Position numbers and translations under genes: made by a program | Shown here: in pieces, positions 8,790 to 20,076 of the stretch | How the letters are laid out: each line of letters opens with the position of its first letter | Numbering within the stretch: position 1 is the first letter of the stretch | Notes under the pieces: generated by a model | What the model saw: the letters and a program-made list of their open reading frames with translations, nothing else | The model's database searches: none | Told to the model about the DNA's origin: nothing | Source of the DNA: Hyphomonadaceae bacterium | GTDB taxonomy: Bacteria; Pseudomonadota; Alphaproteobacteria; Caulobacterales; Hyphomonadaceae | Reading direction: 5' to 3' | NCBI GenBank assembly: GCA_030158285.1 | Contig: JAOATF010000071.1 | Span: 1-59,947, forward strand | DNA length: 59,947 bases

Positions 8790-9236
8790 CTAGTCCACGA
8801 CGCCGTATTTCGCGAGGCGTTCACGGTAACGCCTGACGGCATCGTGAATGAGCTTGGTCGCTTCCGGCAGGTTTGGATTGTCAAAGTTCGGCGTTGATCG
8901 CACGCGCCCTCTCTCGTCCTCGTATAGCAGGTTCAGCGCGATCAGCTGCTTCACCTTCCGGCGCACGGTTTCGCGCGGCAGGCCCAGCCTGTCCGACACC
9001 AGAAGCATGGTGATCGAACCGCGCACCTCTTCCGGCGCCACTTCCATCTCGCCCAGCCGCTGCACCAGCTCTGGATCTGCCAGCACCGGACGCATCGTCG
9101 CCTCGGCAACGCAGATGTAAATAGCGATGCTCTCGAAATCGATATCGATCAGCGTTCGCACAGCATGAAGCATGTCGAGGAAGAGCTCCATCGACGCGTA
9201 CATCTTCGGTCGCAGTTCGTTGGCGCCGGGCGACAT
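8790..9236 (-). CDS. Winged-helix transcriptional regulator, function unknown
   Basis: A 148-aa protein with a predicted winged helix-turn-helix (residues about 75-125: MLLVSDRLGLPRETVRRKVK then QLIALNLLYEDERGRVRSTP). This looks like a GntR/MarR-type DNA-binding fold. The N-terminal half (FESIAIYICVAEATMRPVL) is helical and could be a dimerisation or sensing part. The ATG at 9236 is chosen because GAAGAGG lies just upstream; open sequence continues further but lacks such a site. It lies 86 bases upstream of the M20 peptidase gene on the same strand and may regulate it, but there is no direct evidence. Confidence 0.7.
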   Translation of the reverse strand: MSPGANELRPKMYASMELFLDMLHAVRTLIDIDFESIAIYICVAEATMRPVLADPELVQRLGEMEVAPEEVRGSITMLLVSDRLGLPRETVRRKVKQLIALNLLYEDERGRVRSTPNFDNPNLPEATKLIHDAVRRYRERLAKYGVVD

Positions 9237-9502
9237 CGCACCTCTTCGGAACGTGACGAGACACTCTACCTGGCGCGTTCGGCGCCAATGATTGAGTCCC
9301 ACCCTTACCGCTTCCTACCTCCGATACCCGGAAGAGCAAACCCGCAACCTGTGGTTCCTCTGGAGGAGCCGTAGCGTCACAGGCATTCGCTTGCGTGCTA
9401 TCGTTCGCGAGCGAGGCATCGCATGAACACCGGGAAGTTTCCTCCCCTTGCGCGCGTAATCGCCGCCCCGCCGCGTGTGAGGAATCAAGTCACGGGAATC
9501 CG

Positions 9503-10498
9503 TCAGGCCCAGCAGATACCGGTCAGCATCCCGCCACCGCTCGCCAGCAGGCGCGCGCCAGTTCCATCCAGCTTCGCGACACCGACTTCTCCGCCCAGCG
9601 ACGTATACGCCATTCTCGCGCGCGGAAGGTCGAGCGACACACCGATGGCTTCCTTGAGCCCGCTCACCAGCACTTGCCGGTCCAGCCGCGTTGCCGGATC
9701 AAACGTTGCCGGCGGATCAAGCGGCGCGCGCGACACTGTATTGTCGCCCCGGTCGGTCCAGTAGAGCGTACGCGTCTTGAGATCGAGATCGATATCGATC
9801 GGCTCCGGCAGGCGCGAGAACAGCGTGACCATGTCGCGGCGATTGGACGGCGTGGAACTGCGCGGCATCGCCATGTCGATGCGGCGGATCACGCCCTGCC
9901 CGGCATTGTCGCCGCCCTTCTGCGTCCAGTAGACGTGACCCTTCACCGGATCGACCGCCATGCCGACACACCAGCGCGCTTCATCGCCCTTGTCCGTTGT
10001 AGCGTTGCCGGTCGTCACGATGGTTTCGAGATGCGAGCCATCGAGATTGCAGCGCTGGATCGCCATGCCCTCGCGGTCGGCCCAGTAGAGCTTGCCGTTC
10101 ACCTCATCGATCTTCAGTTGCTTCGGCGTGAACGTACCGCCCGGCGGAACAATGGTGACGACGCCCGAGCCATCGCGCTCGCACCGCATGATGTAGCCAT
10201 CACGCTCTGCCGCCTTGCCCATGTTGGTCCAGAAGATCTGGCCCGTCGCCGGGTTCACCGCGATGCCGTCATTGACGCCGGTCGGTCGCGAGCCATCCGT
10301 CGGCGAGTGGTCCACCAGCGTCGTCACGGCGCCGGTTTCTGCATCCATCTCGAACACTTTCGCCTGCCCGAGATAGTAGAGTTTTGGGGCGGGCCCGGCC
10401 GGAACCGCAGGCGTGGAGACACAGCCGGCAAGCATCAGGCTCCCGCCTATGCCCGTGACCGTCAGCCCGGCTGCAAACTGCCTGCGGTTCAGGTTCAT
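9503..10498 (-). CDS. YWTD-repeat beta-propeller lipoprotein
   Basis: A 331-aa protein with a twin-arginine-like signal (NRRQFAAG) and lipobox LAGC (Cys26), so it is probably exported folded and lipid-anchored. The mature part carries spaced YWTD-type repeats characteristic of six-bladed propellers related to LDL-receptor class B repeats: IFWTNMG, LYWADREG, VYWTQKGG and LYWTDRGD. Related bacterial proteins are called 3-hydroxyacyl-CoA dehydrogenase-like or SMP-30-like propellers; no catalytic site is assignable. Two adjacent ATGs occur; the second (10498) has better spacing from GGGAG. A 266-base gap (9237-9502) upstream of the regulator holds only a short GC hairpin. Confidence 0.78.
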   Translation of the reverse strand: MNLNRRQFAAGLTVTGIGGSLMLAGCVSTPAVPAGPAPKLYYLGQAKVFEMDAETGAVTTLVDHSPTDGSRPTGVNDGIAVNPATGQIFWTNMGKAAERDGYIMRCERDGSGVVTIVPPGGTFTPKQLKIDEVNGKLYWADREGMAIQRCNLDGSHLETIVTTGNATTDKGDEARWCVGMAVDPVKGHVYWTQKGGDNAGQGVIRRIDMAMPRSSTPSNRRDMVTLFSRLPEPIDIDLDLKTRTLYWTDRGDNTVSRAPLDPPATFDPATRLDRQVLVSGLKEAIGVSLDLPRARMAYTSLGGEVGVAKLDGTGARLLASGGGMLTGICWA

Positions 10499-10608
10499 CA
10501 TGCATCTCCCCCGGGCTGACGACGCGAGCCTAGCCCAGCGTGTGCGAGCCGCAAAATCGCCATGCTTTGATCGCCCGTTACCAGCCATCGTGCAAAGGGG
10601 GGATTATC

Positions 10609-11268
10609 ATGTTGGCTGCGCGTGCATCGCTATTGGCGCTTTGTCTGGCTGCCTGTGCCTCGCAGCCCACCGGCATGTCGCTGGGCCCGCCGCCATCCGA
10701 TCCCGATACGCCCTATCCTGCCGGATGCGTCGACAACATGGGGCGCTTCATGAACATGAGCTATGAAGCCTTCGATCAGGATTTCAGCGGCGGCTGGCGC
10801 ACCATCGCTAAGACCGATGGCTGCACGCCCGCCGCGGCCCGGCTGATCGCCGACTATCGCAACTACGCGATGCTCGGCGATGTGCGCTCGCTGTACTGGC
10901 ATGAAGCCCAACTGCGCGCCTCGATGGGCGAGACCGCTGCTGCGCTCGACCTGTTCCGCATCACGCTGGCGATGGAACGGCATCTCGCCGGCCCGGACGA
11001 CCAGACGGACACGTTCTACAACGAGGCCACCATTGCCTTCCTCGAAGGCGACAGGGCGAAACTGCTGTCAGCTCGCGCCAGTCTCGCCGCCGTGCCCAAG
11101 CCGGACGGTTTTGAAGAAGGCGCGGAAGAGTTCCGGAAAAAGTATCCCGAAGCGCCGCCGCTGGTCTGGCCCAACAACCTCAACGTTGTCGACGGGCTGA
11201 TCGCCTGCTTCGACAAGCCCTACAAGGAAGCCTACTCCTCGGCCTGCAATGACTGGCCGAAAGACTAG
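10609..11268 (+). CDS. Lipoprotein, function unknown
   Basis: A 219-aa protein with a short lipoprotein signal (LCLAAC, Cys16). The mature region is mainly helical, with a pattern (NYAMLGDVRSLYWHEAQLRA, ETAAALDLFRITLAMERHLA) reminiscent of tetratricopeptide-like repeats. Several cysteines follow (CVDNMGRF, DGCTP, CFDKPY, SACNDW) and may pair in the periplasm. A strong purine-rich site (AAGGGGGG) precedes the ATG. Its stop shares the bases CTAG with the stop of the convergent gene at 11265, a four-base tail-to-tail overlap. No family recognised. Confidence 0.72.
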   Translation: MLAARASLLALCLAACASQPTGMSLGPPPSDPDTPYPAGCVDNMGRFMNMSYEAFDQDFSGGWRTIAKTDGCTPAAARLIADYRNYAMLGDVRSLYWHEAQLRASMGETAAALDLFRITLAMERHLAGPDDQTDTFYNEATIAFLEGDRAKLLSARASLAAVPKPDGFEEGAEEFRKKYPEAPPLVWPNNLNVVDGLIACFDKPYKEAYSSACNDWPKD

Positions 11269-11960
11269 CGCGGCGCCGGCCAGCTGATCCCGAACAGCAC
11301 GACTTTCGGGTCCGCCTTGCGCACGGCGGGATCATTCGACAGCGGCTGCACGCCATCGCCAACGATCTCCGGCGCAACGCTGTCGCCCTCTGTCTGGAAG
11401 CGCACGATGGGGCGGCACGGCCCGCCGTCTCCGCCAAGCTTGCCGTCCTTCCAGTCGGAAACGAAACCACCATAGTCCCAGCCGAAGCCCTGCACGGTGA
11501 AAGCCGCGCCGTTGGCTGCTTCGACGTCGGCAATGCTCGCGCCGACGCCGATATTCCCCGGCCCCTTCCACAGCGAGGTCGGCTGGCTGACCATCACCGT
11601 GATCAGGCCGGTGCGCTCTTCCTCGTTCGCGAACAGCACCTCGATACGGCGGTCGGGATCCTTCGGGTAAATCGCCGTCACGTTCAGGGGCTGGCCCTCC
11701 GGACCATCAACCGTTTCGGGGATGACATTTTCACGACCGAAATGAGCGGCCAGCGTCGCCGGTGTGGCATCTGGCGTAAACGGCGCCTTGCAGCCGAGGA
11801 CGAACGAGACATCCGCCGCCCCCGCCTCCGCAGCGTTTTCAATCAGCGACCCGGCGCCGTCCGCATCCCCCGGAGCGACCACTGCGGCGTCTTTTTCGCC
11901 TCCGCAGGCGCCAAGCAGCACACCAGCCAGGGCCATCGCGAGTGCCGGGGGGATGCGCAT
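11265..11960 (-). CDS. Lipoprotein, function unknown
   Basis: A 231-aa protein with lipobox LLGAC (Cys19) followed by an acidic Ala/Gly-rich linker. The mature domain contains CKAPFTPDATPATLAAHFG, VTAIYPKDPDRRIEVLF and ANGAAFTVQGFGWDYGG, a pattern seen in uncharacterised proteobacterial lipoproteins. The ATG at 11960 is chosen because it follows GGAG at good spacing and starts the lipoprotein signal; the frame stays open upstream without support. It converges with the previous lipoprotein gene, overlapping by four bases. Confidence 0.72.
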   Translation of the reverse strand: MRIPPALAMALAGVLLGACGGEKDAAVVAPGDADGAGSLIENAAEAGAADVSFVLGCKAPFTPDATPATLAAHFGRENVIPETVDGPEGQPLNVTAIYPKDPDRRIEVLFANEEERTGLITVMVSQPTSLWKGPGNIGVGASIADVEAANGAAFTVQGFGWDYGGFVSDWKDGKLGGDGGPCRPIVRFQTEGDSVAPEIVGDGVQPLSNDPAVRKADPKVVLFGISWPAPR

Positions 11961-12129
11961 ACAGGTCTCCGAAATCGACTCGGATGGCAGACTGGTCAGA
12001 CAACGCGTCCTGCACAACCCCGCGGGCGCCGTGACCTCACGTCTGCCTTGACCGGAATGCTGAATTTTTGTCCACGCGGGCTCACAACGGCTTGACCCCT
12101 TCGCGTGGGGTCGCGACACGTGGAACTCC

Positions 12130-13479
12130 ATGTCGCGTGCCATTGTCGTTCCTTCAGGCGAAGTCATCAGCCGTCCCAAGCGCAGCGGGCTCTATATATG
12201 GGCTCTTGCGGCGCTTGTTGGCGCCATCGTCGGCGCAGCGACGGTTCTTGTTTTCGCGCTGGTGACGTTCGGCCAGTTCGTGGCGTTCCAGGCCCCGGCC
12301 GGCCGTCTCACCACGCGCCTCGGAGACCTTCCGTGGTGGAGCCTCCTGATCGGCCCCATCGTGGGCGGCGCAATCATCGCCTTGCTGCTGCGTCTGGGCA
12401 TGGCGCTTGGCTGGAGTTCTTCGCCCCGCGCCTATGGCCTGCAGGACGTGGTGCAGAACCGCCGCCTGCGCGGCACGATCCGGTCAACGACACTCACCCT
12501 GCGCGATGGTTTCCTGTCCGCGATCATCTCGATCGTCTCGCTGTCGTGGGGCGGCAGCGCGGGCCGCGAAGAACCTGCCTCGCACCTTGGCGCAACGCTG
12601 GCCGTGCTGCATGGCCGCCTGCTGGGTCTTGATGTCGCCTCGCGACGCATGCTGGTCGGCATGGGCGTCGCGGCCGCGATCGCGGCGGCGCTGCATGCGC
12701 CGATCGCCGGCGTGTTGCTGGCGCGCGAACTGATCCTGCGTCGTCAACGCATATCCGCGCTTGGACCGGTAGCGGTCGCGTCCGTTGCGGGCTGGCTGGT
12801 CTCGATGTGGCTGATGGACGGACGATCCATCATCCTTATGCCAGAGGTCGGGGCTGTGCCCCTGCAAGCGCATCTCGCCTCGCTCGTTGCGCTGCCGCTG
12901 TTCATCGGATTCGCGTGGGCGTGCATCATCGCGTGGACCCGCACGCCGGCCTTCTCGGCAGCGACCGCGAACCGGCTCGGCATTCCGCTATGGCTGCTGC
13001 CGCTGCCCGGCGGCGTGGTGCTGGGCCTGATCGCGATGACTTTCCCCCAGGCGCTCGGCATCGGCTATGAGCCGCTCGCAGCGGCGGTCAATGGGAACTA
13101 TGGCGCGGGCCTGCTGCCAGTGCTGGCGCTGGCCAAGATCGCGGCCTCCGCGGTCACCTTCGCCTTCAAGTGGGGCGGTGGCCCCATCGCGCCTTCGCTG
13201 TTCGTCGGCGGCATGATCGGATCGGCGGTCGGCGCGCTGGTTGGCATCGTGCTGGGCATTGAAGCGCCAATGGCCTTCATGGGCCTCGTCGGCATGGCGG
13301 TCTGCCTTGCGGTTGTTGCGGATGCGCCGTTGGCCGCAGCCGTCCTCGTGCTGGAGCTTTCCGGCTCCACGGAAGCAGGTGCAGCAAGCCTCGCCTGCTG
13401 CTTCATCGCCTGCATGGTCGCGCGACGGCTGGCGCCGATTGCCGTTGAAGAAACGGGCGAGACGCTGCGCTGGCGCTGA
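12130..13479 (+). CDS. ClC-family chloride channel or antiporter with divergent pore motifs
   Basis: A 449-aa membrane protein with the ClC repeat architecture and no C-terminal CBS domains. The second selectivity motif, normally GREGP, reads GREEP (residues 145-149), keeping the gating glutamate but replacing the following glycine by glutamate. The third motif, normally GxFxP, reads GPIAP (in GGGPIAPSLFVGG), losing the phenylalanine. The first motif GSGIP is not recognisable; SSPRAYGLQDVV occupies its place. It may be an H+/anion exchanger of altered selectivity. The ATG follows GTGGAA weakly. A membrane M28 peptidase gene follows on the same strand about 100 bases later. Confidence 0.85.
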   Translation: MSRAIVVPSGEVISRPKRSGLYIWALAALVGAIVGAATVLVFALVTFGQFVAFQAPAGRLTTRLGDLPWWSLLIGPIVGGAIIALLLRLGMALGWSSSPRAYGLQDVVQNRRLRGTIRSTTLTLRDGFLSAIISIVSLSWGGSAGREEPASHLGATLAVLHGRLLGLDVASRRMLVGMGVAAAIAAALHAPIAGVLLARELILRRQRISALGPVAVASVAGWLVSMWLMDGRSIILMPEVGAVPLQAHLASLVALPLFIGFAWACIIAWTRTPAFSAATANRLGIPLWLLPLPGGVVLGLIAMTFPQALGIGYEPLAAAVNGNYGAGLLPVLALAKIAASAVTFAFKWGGGPIAPSLFVGGMIGSAVGALVGIVLGIEAPMAFMGLVGMAVCLAVVADAPLAAAVLVLELSGSTEAGAASLACCFIACMVARRLAPIAVEETGETLRWR

Positions 13480-13577
13480 ACCGCATCCTCTCCTATCGTC
13501 CCGGAAAAGAGACGACACAGGGGCGGCAACTGAACACCGAAACCGAAACCACCGGCGCAACCGCCAAAACCTCCGCC

Positions 13578-15830
13578 GTGATGATGGCGCTGGCCGTGTT
13601 TGCGGTGCTGTTTGTCGCCTTCTTCTTCCGGGCGCTACCGCTCACCCTTGACCCTGTGCGCACGACCAACACGGCCGAGCAGTTCGACACGACGCGCGCG
13701 CTCGACCGCCTCAGCCGCGTGCTGGATGGCACGCCTCACCCGGTCGACTCCGCTGCGCTCGACCAGACGCGCGCCCGGCTGCTCGAGGAAATCCGCACGC
13801 TCGGATACACGCCGGAACTACGCGCCTCAAATGTCTGCCAGTCGCTGTCGGGCACGGCCGCGCGCTGCGCCTTCGTGCAGAACGTGTTCTTCACGGCTGG
13901 TCCGCAGGAAGGCCCGGCCCTGGTCCTCACCGCACACTATGACAGCGTCGAAGCCAGCCCCGGCTTCGGCGATGATGGCATCGGCGTCGCTGTCTGGCTC
14001 GAAGTCGCGCACCACCTCAAGCAGAACCCGCCCAAGCGCCCCGTCGTCTTCCTGCTGACCGACGGCGAGGAGGCCGCCCTGCTCGGCGCGCAGGCCTTCG
14101 TCGACAACAAGAAGGACTATCCCTTCACCGTCGGCCGCATCATCAATCTCGAGGCGCGCGGCGTGCGCGGCGCGGCCATGATGTTCGAGACGGGCCATCC
14201 CAACGGCGCACTCGTCTCCGACTGGGCGAAGAGCGGCGCACGGCCCTTCTCCAATTCGATGATGACAGCCGTCTACGAACTCATGCCGAACTCGACTGAC
14301 CTGACCGTCCACCTCAACGCAGGCTCGAACGGCATCAACATCGCGATCTCGGACGGCCTCGACTTCTACCACACCAATCACGACGATCTCGCCCACCTCG
14401 ATCGCTCAAGCGTGCAGCACATGGGCGACCAGGCGCTCGGCGCCACGCGCGCCTTCCTCGCCAGCGACTGGGGCCAGGACGCAACCGCCAACGAGATCGC
14501 CTATTCCGACATCGCCTCGCGCATCTTCGTCTCGCTGCCGCAGGTCTTCTCCCTCGTCCTGCTCGGTCTTTGCTTCGGTGTTTCGGCGATGCTGATCGTG
14601 CGTCCCACGCGCGATGCCGGCTGGCAGAAGCTGGATTGGCGCGCGCTCGCGCTGCCGCCTGCTTTCATTGTCGGCGCAGGCCTTGCCGCCTTCCTGCTGC
14701 AACAGGCAATCGCGCTCGTCCGCCCCGAGCCCGCCTTCTGGATCGCCCATCCGCAGGGGTTCAACATGGCGATCTTTGCGCTCACCGCGCTGGTCGGCGC
14801 GGCCCTGCTCGCCTGGCTCGCCCCCAATTCGCGCCGCGAGACGATACACGCTTCAGGCTGGTTCTGGTTCCTCATTGTGGGCACCGGTCTCTCGCTTGCC
14901 GTTGCCGGCTTCTCGATGATCTATCTCATCCCCGGCGTGGTCTTTGTTCTGGCCGCCGGCGCCGCCTGGCTCTTCCCGCGCTATCAGCTCATCTTCCTTG
15001 CGATCTCCAGCGCCGTGCTCGCGCTGATGTTCTTCCCGATCGTCAACCTGCTCGATGTCACGATGGGCATGGGCATGGCCGCCATGTTCGGCGTCGTGGA
15101 AGCGATGATCCTCGCGCCCATGCTGGCGCTCGCCGCGCCCCTCGCGTCCGGCAAGCTGAAAGTCGTCGCCCCGCTCGGCGCCATCGCGGTGATCGCAGCC
15201 GTCGTCACCGTGATGCTGCCCGCCTACAGCGTCGAGCGCCCCCTCGCGCTCAACTTCACCGCGCACTACGACATGGATGAAAGCAAGGCCGCCGTCTTCG
15301 CTGGCGCCCGCGCAGGCGCGCTGCCTGCCAACATCCGCAGCCAGCTGACGGTCGGCGAGAACCCCTCGCCACCGGGTGGCGCACCCAACCTCGCCAGCAA
15401 GGCTATAGCCTTCACCCCGCCCGGCGCCGCCACAGCCACGGTGCTGAGCGACGACACGGCGGCCGACGGCAAGCGCACAATCCGTCTGCAATTCACCGCG
15501 CCGGACGCAAGGCAAGTCCGCCTGCGCATTCCCGGCGCTGCAAACCCCATCGCCGTCGTCTTCGGCGGATCGACCTATGAGTTGAAGTCCGGGCCCGCCG
15601 AAACCTACATCGTCGACGTCATCGGTCGCGCCGCCAACGGCGCAACCGTCGATGTCACGCTCGCACCGAGACCAGCCGAGGCCAAGGGCGAAACACCGCC
15701 CTGGCTGGTGCAAGGCTACTGGACCCACCTCCCGCCCGACGCACAGCCACTCGCCGACGCGCGACCGGACACGGCCGTCAAGATCCAGATGGGCGACGTT
15801 TCGATCACGACAAAGAAGCTAGATTTATAG
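13578..15830 (+). CDS. Membrane-anchored M28 family metallopeptidase
   Basis: A 750-aa protein: one N-terminal membrane anchor (ALAVFAVLFVAFFFRALPL), a periplasmic M28 zinc peptidase domain (about residues 40-300), a bundle of roughly eight membrane helices (310-560), and a C-terminal beta-rich domain. Metal motifs are clear: LTAHYDSVEASPGFGDDGIG, LLTDGEEAALLGAQAF, EARGVRG and FYHTNHDDL. The layout resembles the eukaryotic ERMP1/PFF1 membrane proteases. The start given is a GTG before ATGATG; a CTG at 13530 after AGGGGCGG would add 16 natural-looking residues and may be the true start. It ends seven bases before the convergent TIR-like gene. Confidence 0.85.
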   Translation: MMMALAVFAVLFVAFFFRALPLTLDPVRTTNTAEQFDTTRALDRLSRVLDGTPHPVDSAALDQTRARLLEEIRTLGYTPELRASNVCQSLSGTAARCAFVQNVFFTAGPQEGPALVLTAHYDSVEASPGFGDDGIGVAVWLEVAHHLKQNPPKRPVVFLLTDGEEAALLGAQAFVDNKKDYPFTVGRIINLEARGVRGAAMMFETGHPNGALVSDWAKSGARPFSNSMMTAVYELMPNSTDLTVHLNAGSNGINIAISDGLDFYHTNHDDLAHLDRSSVQHMGDQALGATRAFLASDWGQDATANEIAYSDIASRIFVSLPQVFSLVLLGLCFGVSAMLIVRPTRDAGWQKLDWRALALPPAFIVGAGLAAFLLQQAIALVRPEPAFWIAHPQGFNMAIFALTALVGAALLAWLAPNSRRETIHASGWFWFLIVGTGLSLAVAGFSMIYLIPGVVFVLAAGAAWLFPRYQLIFLAISSAVLALMFFPIVNLLDVTMGMGMAAMFGVVEAMILAPMLALAAPLASGKLKVVAPLGAIAVIAAVVTVMLPAYSVERPLALNFTAHYDMDESKAAVFAGARAGALPANIRSQLTVGENPSPPGGAPNLASKAIAFTPPGAATATVLSDDTAADGKRTIRLQFTAPDARQVRLRIPGAANPIAVVFGGSTYELKSGPAETYIVDVIGRAANGATVDVTLAPRPAEAKGETPPWLVQGYWTHLPPDAQPLADARPDTAVKIQMGDVSITTKKLDL

Positions 15831-15837
15831 CTGCGAC

Positions 15838-17106
15838 CTAGGCGTCGCTCTTTGGCCGTTCAAGCCCGCTCAGATCCCACATCCTTTCGAATAGGGTCGT
15901 TAGGAATGAAGTCGAAGCTTTCTCGTCGGAGAACGAGACGGTTGCGCTGTGTTCAAAATTTCCACCGAGCATCTGATGCAGTTCGCTTCCGGCATAGCCA
16001 CGAACAGCAAGCTTGGTCATTTCGAGCGAACTTCCGCCCGCAATCACGAAGGCGGACGATCCCAGCCGCAAGCGTTCGGATGCGAACGCAAGATAGCGCG
16101 GTAGCGAATGGCTGAACATTTGCTCAACAGCTAGGGAAGGGATGTAATAGTGATCGTCGCGAGCGACCACAAACTCCGTGTTGATTCCCCAGAGCTCGCC
16201 GCTTTCAAATACCTGAGTTGACCGATGCAGCTCTCCCTCTTGCGAAGGGCGATCTTCAAACACCACGGCTCCAAACTGGTTCGCGCGGGCCGATCCTCCT
16301 CCAAAAGACCGAGTGAGAGTGCAAAGATTGGCTTCCTGAATGCTTTTTGCCAAGCCGCTCTTCGACAGCGGTACTGACAACTGATCTACCGGAACAACCC
16401 GAAGGTAGAACGCCGGGTCGCTTTTATAGTGGTGAGCGATCATCTGCCCATGCCAGTCTTCAGTCGAAACAAGCGACGACGCCCTATCAAAATAGAACGC
16501 CGACGTCCTAACAGGGGCGATTGGGATATGCCGCGCGTTGCTCGCAACAACAGCTCGCCTGATGAACGGCCGCAAGGCGCTGACAAGTTGGCCCGCAAGC
16601 TCGATCTTCGCGCGACCAATCTCATCTGCCGTAGCTTCGGGAGCCAGACGATAGGTAAGCGGTCCTGCTTTGTGAGCGAGGTCAAATGGCAGGTGTTCAC
16701 GTTTCCCGTAGTGTAGGTTCAGGACCATCAGTACTGCCTCTGAACTGAGCGCGCTAAGCGCGTACCCGAGCTCGATGGCGACATTGGGGTTCATATTGCG
16801 TTTTTCTGGCCTCCGTTCGGTGGGCGGAGAGCGTTTCGCTGGAATCTTTGAGACCGGAGTTACGTCGGCAACAACGACTTCAGACATCCCGATCTTTGTG
16901 AGAATCAGGTTGGCTAAATCCGGACTCCCGGTCACGCCCTGTCTATCTTGGTCCAGATGAAGCGCGTCTCGGGCATCTCTCTCCGTCGGCTCCACGATTT
17001 CGTCCGAGGCTTGAATTCGTTGGATTGCCTCGAGAAGACACTCGCGGATGAAGTGCCTCCCAGTTTTTCCGGGAGTATCAGATTGCCACGACCAAAAAAC
17101 CTTCAT
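15838..17106 (-). CDS. TIR-like nucleotide-binding domain protein, candidate defence effector
   Basis: A 422-aa protein whose first about 190 residues look like a TIR-like or nucleoside deoxyribosyltransferase-like Rossmann domain. Visible are the first strand MKVFWSWQSD, DRQGVTGSPDLANLIL, the hydrophobic strand EVVVADVTPV, and NPNVAIELGYALSAL with a conserved glutamate (Glu112) where TIR-like NADases carry their catalytic Glu. The remaining about 230 residues are unassigned and may sense or regulate. Its GC is visibly lower (about 55% in sampled stretches) than its neighbours, suggesting transfer. It stands alone on its strand, tail-to-tail with the M28 gene. GGGGG lies upstream of the ATG. 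A defence or signalling role is inference; I cannot rule out a metabolic nucleotide hydrolase. Confidence 0.65.
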   Translation of the reverse strand: MKVFWSWQSDTPGKTGRHFIRECLLEAIQRIQASDEIVEPTERDARDALHLDQDRQGVTGSPDLANLILTKIGMSEVVVADVTPVSKIPAKRSPPTERRPEKRNMNPNVAIELGYALSALSSEAVLMVLNLHYGKREHLPFDLAHKAGPLTYRLAPEATADEIGRAKIELAGQLVSALRPFIRRAVVASNARHIPIAPVRTSAFYFDRASSLVSTEDWHGQMIAHHYKSDPAFYLRVVPVDQLSVPLSKSGLAKSIQEANLCTLTRSFGGGSARANQFGAVVFEDRPSQEGELHRSTQVFESGELWGINTEFVVARDDHYYIPSLAVEQMFSHSLPRYLAFASERLRLGSSAFVIAGGSSLEMTKLAVRGYAGSELHQMLGGNFEHSATVSFSDEKASTSFLTTLFERMWDLSGLERPKSDA

Positions 17107-17281
17107 GCACGCCCCCAATAGCACCCCACAATATATTCAATGCCTGCAACGACAGCCAAGACAAGAAAGACAGGTCCCTAACCACTCGCTAACCATTGCC
17201 GCGCGACACGTTGGGGCGGGCGGAAAATCATTCTATCCTGCCGCCGGACTGACCCGAAAAGCTTCGAGATGAGGTACTGAC

Positions 17282-19645
<2,364 letters not shown>

Positions 19646-19681
19646 CGTTTCCCGGCGTCGGAACTCTGCTAGGGTAGCTGC

Positions 19682-20068
19682 ATGACCTGCTCGCGAAACG
19701 TCTTCGGCCTTTCAGCCATGGCCTGCGCAGCCGCGCTTCTGGCGGCTTGCGCCAGCCCGCCGCCAGCAGGCGAAGCCGAAGCCAGCGGCTGGCCCGGCGT
19801 CGCGGCCCCCACGGCCGAGCTTGTTGCCGACGGCCGTACGGTCGCCGAGGCGCAATGCGCGTCGTGCCATGCGGTCGCCAAGGTCGGCGCCAGCCCCCGC
19901 GCCGACGCCCCGCCGCTTCGCGAAGTTCTCTCGCACTATGAGGACGACGAAGGCCTCGCCTACCGCTTCATCAACGGCATGAAGGTCGGCCACGACGGCA
20001 TGCCGCAATTCGACTTCGACGTGCGAAGCGCAGACGCGCTGATCGCCTATCTGCGCAGCATCAGCTAG
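19682..20068 (+). CDS. Small lipoprotein cytochrome c
   Basis: A 128-aa mono-heme cytochrome c. An N-terminal lipoprotein signal (ALLAAC, Cys23) should anchor it to a membrane facing the periplasm. The heme site is CASCH (Cys59, Cys62, His63), and the Met in GHDGMPQF is the likely axial ligand. The C-terminus (DALIAYLRSIS) is the typical final helix. AGGGTAGCTGC precedes the ATG. It lies 36 bases after tex on the same strand, but a functional link with tex is not obvious. Its electron partner is unknown. Confidence 0.88.
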   Translation: MTCSRNVFGLSAMACAAALLAACASPPPAGEAEASGWPGVAAPTAELVADGRTVAEAQCASCHAVAKVGASPRADAPPLREVLSHYEDDEGLAYRFINGMKVGHDGMPQFDFDVRSADALIAYLRSIS

Positions 20069-20076
20069 CGCACCCG

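Noticed and set aside
17165-17205. CtrA binding site upstream of tex
   Set aside because: Two TAACCA boxes eleven bases apart resemble half sites, but the full TTAA-N7-TTAAC pattern is absent.
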